Assembly: GCA_021838945.1 (NCBI GenBank)
Contig: JAKCCH010000025.1
Coordinates: 1-35,534, forward strand
DNA from: Actinomycetes bacterium
Lineage (GTDB): Bacteria; Actinomycetota; Acidimicrobiia; Acidimicrobiales; Bog-793
Direction of reading: 5' to 3'
DNA length: 35,534 bases
Numbering within the stretch: position 1 is the first letter of the stretch; each line of letters opens with the position of its first letter. Below, in pieces: positions 29,789-35,534 of this stretch. A model generated the notes under the pieces. The model worked only from the letters and a program-made list of their open reading frames with translations. It was not told the DNA's origin and searched no databases. Both the position numbers and the translations under genes were made by a program.

Positions 29789-30997
29789 ATGGGCAGACGG
29801 ATCCTCCTCACCGGGCTGGACACGTTCTGGGGCGGTCGGGTCGCAGCCGCTCTCGAGCAGGACGACGACGTCGAGATGCTGCTCGGCATGGGCACCGGCC
29901 ACCCGAGCATCGAGCTCGAGCGAACCGAGTACGTCCGCGCCGACAACAGCTACTCGCTGCTCTCCCGGCTCGTGCGGGCCACCGGCGTGGACACGATCGT
30001 GCACACGTTTCTCGTCCTCGACTCGTCGAGCATGAGCGGTCGGGCACTGCACGAGACGAACGTCATCGGAACCATGAACCTCCTCGCCGCCGCCGGCGCG
30101 AGCGACTCGTCTGTCCGTCAGATCGTCGTCAAGTCGTCCTCGCTCGTCTACGGCTCCCACCCGGCGGACCCCACCTGGTTCAAGGAGGACACGCCGCGGA
30201 GCCGGGCGCCCCGCAACCGGGTCGAGCGGTCGCTCTGCGAGGTCGAGAGCTACGTCCACGACTTCGCTGTGGACAACCCCGGTGTGGCGGTGTCGATGCT
30301 GCGCTTCGCCAACGTGTTGGGCGCCGACATCGACACGCCGATCTCGCGCAACCTGGCGCGCGGCATCATGCCGTCCATCGCCGGCTTCGACCCTCTCATC
30401 CAGTTCGTCGAGGAGGACGACGTGGTCCGCTGCGTCGAGTTCGTGGTGAAGTCGGGGCTACGCGGCGTCTTCAACGTCGCCGGCGACGGCAAGCTGCCCG
30501 TCAGCGAGGTCGCCTCCATCGCAGGGGCACGGCGTCTTCACCTCCCGCCCTTCTTCACGGCGCACGCTGCCGCACCGTTCGTGCGGGCGCGCCTCCTCTC
30601 GTTCCCGAACGAGCTCGAGGACCTCCTGCGCTACGGCCGCGGCATCGACACGACGGCCATCAAAGAGGCGGGCTTCACGCCGTCGACGACGGCGGCAGGA
30701 GCCGTCGAGCGTTTCGCCCAGTCGAACCGGTTGCGCCGGACCGTCGGCGACCAGCTCCCGCACTACAAGTACGAGGCCGACATCGAAGCGTTCTTCAAGC
30801 ACTCACCGGCGGTCGTGCGGCCGGTCGGCGGCCATGCCGGCCACACGAACGCAGGCAGCAGCGGTGACCGTGCCACCGGCCACGACGCTCCCGCCGGCGT
30901 CACCCGGCGGGCGCGAACCCGTGCAGCTGCTCAGAACCCCCGGGGTCCCAGCGGCAGTGAGGACCGCCCGAACGTCGGCGGACCGCTGAGCCACTGA
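29789..30997 (+). CDS. NAD-dependent epimerase/dehydratase (extended SDR)
   Basis: A 402-aa Rossmann protein. The nucleotide motif at the start, RRILLTGLDTFWGGRVAAAL, departs slightly from GxxGxxG. VVKSSSLVYGSHP carries the serine block, but the usual YxxxK is weak (RNRVERSLCEVESYV), so catalytic competence is uncertain. The body ends near residue 340. The last 60 residues are a disordered Gly/Arg/Ala-rich tail, and 67 bp of it overlap the convergent GNAT gene. ATG 29789 has a GGGAG site, 8 nt away. It forms an operon with the acyltransferase. Confidence 0.85.
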   Translation: MGRRILLTGLDTFWGGRVAAALEQDDDVEMLLGMGTGHPSIELERTEYVRADNSYSLLSRLVRATGVDTIVHTFLVLDSSSMSGRALHETNVIGTMNLLAAAGASDSSVRQIVVKSSSLVYGSHPADPTWFKEDTPRSRAPRNRVERSLCEVESYVHDFAVDNPGVAVSMLRFANVLGADIDTPISRNLARGIMPSIAGFDPLIQFVEEDDVVRCVEFVVKSGLRGVFNVAGDGKLPVSEVASIAGARRLHLPPFFTAHAAAPFVRARLLSFPNELEDLLRYGRGIDTTAIKEAGFTPSTTAAGAVERFAQSNRLRRTVGDQLPHYKYEADIEAFFKHSPAVVRPVGGHAGHTNAGSSGDRATGHDAPAGVTRRARTRAAAQNPRGPSGSEDRPNVGGPLSH

Positions 30998-31587
30998 CGC
31001 ACGTAGCGGTCACGGCGCTCGGCCCACTCCTCGGACGTGATGGCGTAACGAACGTGGTCCTCCCACCGACCGTCGATCTCGAGGTAGCGCAAGGCGATGC
31101 CCTCGCCGCGCAGCCAGAGCTTCTGGGCGACCCGCCGGCTCGGCCGGTTCCTCGGGATGATCGAGATCTGCAGCCTGTGCAGGCCGAGCTCCTCGAAGGC
31201 GAAGTGGAACAGCACCACACACGCCTCGGGCACGTACCCGCGGCCGGCCTGCAGCTGGTCCACCCAGTAGCCCACGTAGGCGTTCTGGAACGGTCCTCGT
31301 TGGATGGACGAGAGGTTGATCTCCCCGACGAAACGAGCCGCGGCGAAGATCCCGAAACCGTACCCGGTACCGAGCTGCCGCTCTCGTTCCCGCATGGAGC
31401 AACGGGCGAGGAAGCTGGCACGATCTTCCGGCGGGTACGGCGCACCGGTCGGCCGCGGCTCCCACGGGAGCAGCCACTCCCGCGAGCGCGTCCGCACCTC
31501 GGACCACTCGTCGAAATCGCTCTCGTGCAGCGGACGCAACCGGACACGCTTGCCGACGAGCTCGGTGGACGTTCCCGGGATCGTCAA
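30931..31587 (-). CDS. GNAT acetyltransferase, RimJ/RimL type
   Basis: A 218-aa acetyl-CoA-dependent N-acetyltransferase. GKRVRLRPLHESDFDEW opens the domain. VGYWVDQLQAGRGYVPEACVVLFHFAFEELGLHRLQISIIPRNRPSRRVAQKLWLRGEGIALRYLEIDGRWEDHVRYAI contains the acetyl-CoA site (Q/R-x-x-G-x-G/A region, here QAGRGYVPEA) and the SRRVAQKLW helix. RimJ modifies the N-terminus of ribosomal protein S5; other targets are possible. The start is TTG 31587, since a stop lies just upstream in frame and no ATG or GTG is near. The 3' end overlaps the convergent SDR gene by 67 bp. Confidence 0.88.
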   Translation of the reverse strand: MTIPGTSTELVGKRVRLRPLHESDFDEWSEVRTRSREWLLPWEPRPTGAPYPPEDRASFLARCSMRERERQLGTGYGFGIFAAARFVGEINLSSIQRGPFQNAYVGYWVDQLQAGRGYVPEACVVLFHFAFEELGLHRLQISIIPRNRPSRRVAQKLWLRGEGIALRYLEIDGRWEDHVRYAITSEEWAERRDRYVRQWLSGPPTFGRSSLPLGPRGF

Positions 31588-31662
31588 CTACCGGGTACCG
31601 CCGTTGTCGATCGGGCAGACGTCTCCACGCACCTATCGTCGCAGATCGCGACGCTCGTTGCG

Positions 31663-31668
31663 TACTAT
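31663..31668 (+). promoter_or_regulatory. -10 box before the surface-glycan cluster
   Basis: TACTAT with a likely start of transcription at 31675-31678. A GTG at 31678 opens a 36-codon frame ending at 31788 that overlaps the glycosyltransferase start in another frame, a possible leader peptide. The region also serves the divergent GNAT gene. Confidence 0.4.
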
Positions 31669-31727
31669 TGCCACAGGGTGAGAGTTGCGCGCACACCGTG
31701 CGGAGCGGTATCACCACAGCCGCCGAC

Positions 31728-34598
31728 ATGCCTCAGACGACCCATTCCGAGCAGCCGTCGGGACCGGCCGGCGAGGCGTTCGCGATGACGGCGGGCAACC
31801 CCTCCACACCGGTGCCGACACCCCACGCCGTCCTCGTCGTCGGCATGCATCGGAGCGGCACCTCCGCCACCGCCTCCGCTCTCGGCGAGCTCGGTCTCGT
31901 GCTGCCGCGGGAGGACGATCTGCTGGGCGCCAGCTTGGGCAACGAGCGTGGGCACTTCGAGAGCCGGTCCCTGCTCGCCTTGTCCGACCGGATCCTCGCC
32001 GCGCTCGGCCGCAGTTGGGACGATCCACCCGAGGCAGGCGAGGTCGAGGAGGAGCTCGATCGCCTCGTCGAGCGGTTCGGTGACGAGGCGCCCGGCGCCT
32101 TCGAAGCGGCGTTCGAGGCACCCGACCGGGCCGTCGTCTGGAAGGACCCTCGCACCGCTGTGCTGCTGCCGTTCTGGCGAACGGTCCTGCGTCGGCCGAT
32201 CGTCGCCGTCCTCGTCACCCGTGACCCGCTCGCTGTTGCCCGCTCCCTCGCCCGGCGAAACGTCATCCCCCTCCCCACCGCCCTCTCCCTCTACGAGCGC
32301 TACTGCCGACTGGCCCTGACCGGGTTGTCGGGGGTGCCCTGCTACGTCGCAGAATTCGAGGACTCGCTCGAGCACCCCGAGCAATGGCGGGCTCGGGTGG
32401 CGGCGTGGCTGGGCGGGCTCGGGATCGCTGCGCGCGCCAGCACCGACAACGGCACGAGCAGCGAGACCGGCAGCGGCAGCGGCAGCGACAACGGCAGCGG
32501 CGGCGAGACCCGGGTGAGCCAAGGCGCCGCGCACCGAGGTGCCGTGCCCTTCGACGCCTCCCTTCGCCACGAACGTCCGAGTGGTGCGAGCGACACCGCG
32601 GTGCTCCCCGAGCAGCGGAAGATCTTCGACGCCATCGTCGCCATGCGCGGTCCGCACGAGGCCTTCACGCCACCCGAGCTCGGCCCGGAGTCGTCGTGGG
32701 CGACCAACGACTTGCGCCACCGTCACAATCTCAACCGCCTGTGGCAGGGGTTCGAGTGGATCGGGTGGGAGATGGCCCGCTTGCCGGTGCCGCCGGCCGT
32801 CGACCGGCCCGTGATCGAGGGTGCCCGGTACCCGAAGGACGCGACCGACGACGAGGCCCGGTACCACGCCTGGCTCCGCCAGCGCGGCGAGGCGACCCAC
32901 ATCGGATCGGGCGAGGGCCTCCCGAAGGCGGCGACGCGGGCGCCCTCGGGATCCCGGCCGCGCTTCTCGGTCGTCGTCCCCGCCTATCGGCCTCCCCTCT
33001 GGGCGATCGACCGTTGTGTGGGCTCTGTCCTCCTGCAGGACTACGCCGGCTGGGAGCTCGTGATCGTGGACGATGCTTCCGGCGACGAGGCGCTCTCGGG
33101 GAGGCTCCGCCGGATCGAGGACGTCGACCCACGCATCACAGTGAGGGCTCGCCCCGAGAACGGGGGCATCTCCGCCGCGACGAATGAGGGGGTTGGCGGG
33201 GCGGGTGGGGAATGGGTCGTGTTTCTCGACCATGACGACGAGCTGCCGCCCTGGGCTCTCCGCCGGCTCGCGTCGGTCATCGATGACGCTCCGGCGGCGC
33301 GCCTCGTGTACTCGGACGAGGACAAGATCGACGAGTCGGGACGGCGCCACATGCCGGCCTTCAAGCCCGACTGGTCCCCCGACCTGTTGCTGTCGAACGC
33401 ATACATGTGCCATGTCCTCGTCGTGCGCCGGGACCTGTTCGACGAAGTAGGGGGTCTGCGCTCCGAGTTCGACGGTGCCCAGGACTACGACCTGATGCTG
33501 CGGGCGACCGAGCGCCTCGGGGACGGCGAGATCGTCCACGTGCCCGAGACCCTGTACCACTGGCGGACGCTCACCGGCTCGGCGTCGGGGGATCCGAACG
33601 CCAAGCCCTGGGCATTCGAGGCGGGTCGCCGAGCGGTCGAGGACGCCGTACGGCGACGTGGCATCGAGGCCACCGTGGACTCGCATCCCCGCGTGCCCGG
33701 CAGCTACTTCGTGCGCCGGGCCGTCGCCGGGCGGCCGCTCGTGAGCGCCATCATCCCGTTCCGGGACGAGCCGGCGCTCCTCGCCGCCTGCTACCGAGCC
33801 TTCGTTCATTCGCCCGGTCACGACGAGTTCGAGCTGCTCCTCGTCGACAACGACTCTGCCCTGCCGGAGACCCAGGCCGTCGCCGCCCGCCTCGCGGAAG
33901 ACCCGCGGGTGCGCCTGCTCGAGGCTCCGGGCCCGTTCGACTGGGTGAAGATCAACAACGAGGCGGCAGGCAAGGCACGCGGAGACGTGCTGTTGTTCAT
34001 GAACAACGACGTCGAGGCTTGCTCCTCCGATTGGCTCGCCCACCTCGTGGCACAGGCACAGCGGGAGGAGGTCGGCGCCGTAGGCGCCCGGTTGCTGTTC
34101 CCCGACGGGAGCATCCAGCATGGCGGGGTGGCCGTCGGTGTGTGCTGGGGAGCGGCGCACATCCAGCAAGGGCTCGACGGGACGAGACCCGGCTACCTCT
34201 CGAGCGTGTCGGTCGTGCGCAACACCTCGGCCGTGACGGGCGCCTGCATGATGTCACGGCGGTCGGTCTTCGAGTCCCTCGGCGGCTTCGACGAGTCGTT
34301 GCCGGTCGCGTTCAACGACATCGACTACTGCCTGAGGCTGCGGGAAGCGGGCTACCTGATCGTGTACACACCGCTCGCGGAGCTCGTCCATCACGAGTCG
34401 AAGAGCCGCGGGCACACCGACGACGCCAAGGAGCTCCCCTACTTCCGCAAGAGGTGGCGGGAGATCCTGCTCGACGGCGATCCCTACTACAACCCGAACC
34501 TGGGCCGGTTCGACTCGTTCTGCCGGCTACCCAACGAGGAGGACGAGGAGCGATGGCAGACCTTCCGGTCGATGCTCGACGTGTCGTCGACGAGCTGA
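31728..34598 (+). CDS. Three-domain protein: sulfotransferase plus two GT2 glycosyltransferases
   Basis: A 956-aa protein. Residues 33-240 are a sulfotransferase-like domain with the PAPS-binding loop GMHRSGTSATASALGELG (from about 38) and VWKDPRT ... VLVTRDPLAVARSLARR for the 3' phosphate. A Gly/Ser/Asn linker at about 238-265 is coded by a GGCAGC-type repeat (32450-32510). GT2 domain one starts FSVVVPAYRPP (about 412), with VDDASGDE, FLDHDDELP and DGAQDYDLMLRA. Domain two starts LVSAIIPFRDEP (about 670), with LLVDNDS, LLFMNNDVEACS and FNDIDYCLRLREAGY. It probably builds and decorates a surface polysaccharide. ATG 31728 is the most likely start; GTG 31698 is possible. It overlaps the next gene by 46 bp. 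Confidence 0.88.
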   Translation: MPQTTHSEQPSGPAGEAFAMTAGNPSTPVPTPHAVLVVGMHRSGTSATASALGELGLVLPREDDLLGASLGNERGHFESRSLLALSDRILAALGRSWDDPPEAGEVEEELDRLVERFGDEAPGAFEAAFEAPDRAVVWKDPRTAVLLPFWRTVLRRPIVAVLVTRDPLAVARSLARRNVIPLPTALSLYERYCRLALTGLSGVPCYVAEFEDSLEHPEQWRARVAAWLGGLGIAARASTDNGTSSETGSGSGSDNGSGGETRVSQGAAHRGAVPFDASLRHERPSGASDTAVLPEQRKIFDAIVAMRGPHEAFTPPELGPESSWATNDLRHRHNLNRLWQGFEWIGWEMARLPVPPAVDRPVIEGARYPKDATDDEARYHAWLRQRGEATHIGSGEGLPKAATRAPSGSRPRFSVVVPAYRPPLWAIDRCVGSVLLQDYAGWELVIVDDASGDEALSGRLRRIEDVDPRITVRARPENGGISAATNEGVGGAGGEWVVFLDHDDELPPWALRRLASVIDDAPAARLVYSDEDKIDESGRRHMPAFKPDWSPDLLLSNAYMCHVLVVRRDLFDEVGGLRSEFDGAQDYDLMLRATERLGDGEIVHVPETLYHWRTLTGSASGDPNAKPWAFEAGRRAVEDAVRRRGIEATVDSHPRVPGSYFVRRAVAGRPLVSAIIPFRDEPALLAACYRAFVHSPGHDEFELLLVDNDSALPETQAVAARLAEDPRVRLLEAPGPFDWVKINNEAAGKARGDVLLFMNNDVEACSSDWLAHLVAQAQREEVGAVGARLLFPDGSIQHGGVAVGVCWGAAHIQQGLDGTRPGYLSSVSVVRNTSAVTGACMMSRRSVFESLGGFDESLPVAFNDIDYCLRLREAGYLIVYTPLAELVHHESKSRGHTDDAKELPYFRKRWREILLDGDPYYNPNLGRFDSFCRLPNEEDEERWQTFRSMLDVSSTS

Positions 34599-34993
34599 CA
34601 GCGATACGCCAGGCAGCCGGCATGTCGCCGCGGAGCTGGAGCCCGTCGGAGACCTTCGAGGGGGTGCTCATCGAGGCGACCCAGCCGCTCGTGCACGAGA
34701 GCCAGCACGTCGAGTGGCTGCACCGGAACTGGGACCTCGGTGCACTGCTCGCCCCTCCCCCCGCCCGTGGTGTGAAGGGGCTGGTCCGGCGCATCGTGCA
34801 CCGCCTCGTCATGGCCGTCATGGCACCGTACTTCGCCCGGCTGCAGGACTATCTCGGCGTGAACGTGCGCGCCATCGACGCCGTCAGCAAGCGGGTGGAC
34901 GAGATCGGCACGAACCAGCTGAGGCTGATCGGCGCCGTGCGGCGCGACATGATCGACTTCGCTCACAACGTCGACAAGCGGCTCGATGGGTGA
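34553..34993 (+). CDS. Small hypothetical protein of the glycan cluster
   Basis: A 146-aa protein, not recognised. It has a short hydrophobic helix in the middle (VKGLVRRIVHRLVMAVMAPYF), perhaps peripheral to the membrane. A helical end follows (VNVRAIDAVSKRVDEIGTNQLRLIGAVRRDMIDFAHNVDKRL) with heptad-like spacing, so a coiled coil is likely. ATG 34553 lies behind GAGGAGGACGAGGAG and within the last codons of the glycosyltransferase gene; its stop overlaps the start of the next gene by 8 bp. Such tight coupling suggests it works in a complex with its neighbours. Confidence 0.75.
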   Translation: MADLPVDARRVVDELTAIRQAAGMSPRSWSPSETFEGVLIEATQPLVHESQHVEWLHRNWDLGALLAPPPARGVKGLVRRIVHRLVMAVMAPYFARLQDYLGVNVRAIDAVSKRVDEIGTNQLRLIGAVRRDMIDFAHNVDKRLDG

Positions 34994-35534
34994 GAGCGAG
35001 GGAGAGCCTGGAGTTGGGGACGGCCGCCTGCATGTCGCCGTCGTCACGCCCTCCTTCGGCACGGGCTGGGGCGAGCGAGCGGACGCGGTCCGTCTCGTCG
35101 CCGGCGCGCTCGCGCTCACAGCCGACGTCACGATCGTCAGCCTCGACGACCGCTCCAATCCGGCCACCCGGCCGCCCGAGATACGGGAGGACGGGATCTT
35201 CCCGGTCCACTCGGTCGGTGCCTCGCCGTCCCGGCCACGCCTGGTCGACGTGCTCGACACGGCGCTCTCGTATCCGGCCGTCGGCGCGTCGGCCCGGTCA
35301 GCCGTCTTGCCGGAGATCGCGTCCCGGCGCCTGCTGGCGATCGACGCCCAGCCGTCGCCCGAGGCGGTCAGAGTGCTGGATCAGCTCGCGCCGGACGTCG
35401 TCCTGCTCGCGGGAGTCGAGACGCTCTGGCTTCCGGAGGCACTGCCTCTCGGTCCGGCGCGACCACGTGTGGTCCTGCTGCCGCTGCTCGGCGACGACGC
35501 TCGACTCGAGTCTCCCGCACTGGCACAGCTTGCC
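34986..35534 (+). CDS. Probable GT-B glycosyltransferase (partial, N-terminal 183 residues)
   Basis: Open from ATG 34986 to the right edge. LHVAVVTPSFGTGWGERADAVRLVAGALALTADVTIVSLDD is the first Rossmann-like unit of a GT4/GT1-type enzyme, with a nucleotide-sugar donor binding half expected beyond the edge. LDQLAPDVVLLAGVETLWLPEALPL fits the acceptor domain. The substrate cannot be named. It is translationally coupled to the small hypothetical gene. Confidence 0.7.
   Translation, partial: MGESEGEPGVGDGRLHVAVVTPSFGTGWGERADAVRLVAGALALTADVTIVSLDDRSNPATRPPEIREDGIFPVHSVGASPSRPRLVDVLDTALSYPAVGASARSAVLPEIASRRLLAIDAQPSPEAVRVLDQLAPDVVLLAGVETLWLPEALPLGPARPRVVLLPLLGDDARLESPALAQLA

Noticed and set aside
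32726-32739. CAATCTCAACCGCC inside the glycosyltransferase gene, identical to one arm of the 40-bp element
   Set aside because: No partner arm lies 40 bp upstream, and the triplets encode a normal HNLNR segment with usual codons. Chance match.
31665-34169. 834-codon minus-strand frame opposite the glycosyltransferase fusion
   Set aside because: It mirrors the codon structure of the real gene (high GC at third positions) and has no recognisable domain.

Overview
The window is high-GC DNA (Actinomycetota type). A secreted S53 peptidase, an ECF sigma factor paired with an RskA-like anti-sigma factor, an NlpC/P60 endopeptidase with a long coiled coil, and many GTG/TTG starts with no Shine-Dalgarno sequence together suggest an actinobacterium, possibly of the Acidimicrobiia. 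The class is an inference; nothing here fixes it. Coding is dense on both strands, and both edges cut through genes.

Layout. Positions 1-4640 (minus strand) hold the 5' part of a secreted beta-helix protein, a cyclopropane-fatty-acid synthase and a secreted sedolisin. Positions 4691-9252 hold scattered housekeeping genes: an AlkX/YcaQ-type DNA glycosylase, a sirtuin, an enoyl-CoA hydratase, a ketopantoate reductase-like enzyme and D-aminoacyl-tRNA deacylase. Positions 9289-11414 are a divergent pair, a flavin-split-barrel oxidase and a MocR-type PLP regulator, around a short shared control region. Positions 11565-13791 are a three-gene minus-strand operon built on YbjQ-like domains. A nitroreductase follows.

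Positions 14556-15272 are a 717-bp gap without a credible protein gene. It holds a T-poor, purine-rich stretch with at least six GNRA-capped hairpins, which I read as an unclassified structured RNA on the plus strand. Then come a thiolase, an Lgt-like membrane enzyme with a degenerate signature, and a MarR/YceI divergent pair.

Positions 19047-25298 form a probable envelope-stress module. An ECF sigma factor of SigK type, its membrane anti-sigma factor and a ferritin-like di-iron protein are divergent from a secreted four-cysteine protein and a multipass membrane protein, both of unknown function. The two arms are separated by two back-to-back promoters of identical architecture, which look like targets of that sigma factor.

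Positions 25461-31587 hold a 73-nt tRNA with a UAA anticodon but a short variable loop, a carboxylesterase whose stop codon lies inside that tRNA, an array of 40-bp palindromic elements, the NlpC/P60 gene, an acyltransferase-SDR pair and a GNAT acetyltransferase. From 31728 to the right edge is a cell-surface glycan cluster led by a sulfotransferase-GT2-GT2 fusion.

Two signals run through the whole window. First, about eleven genes have a TANNNT-like -10 hexamer 6-9 nt before the start codon and no Shine-Dalgarno sequence, so leaderless transcription seems the rule for operon heads. Second, five copies of a 40-bp element with GGTTGAG/CTCAACC-type ends are dispersed here, one of them inside the dtd coding sequence.
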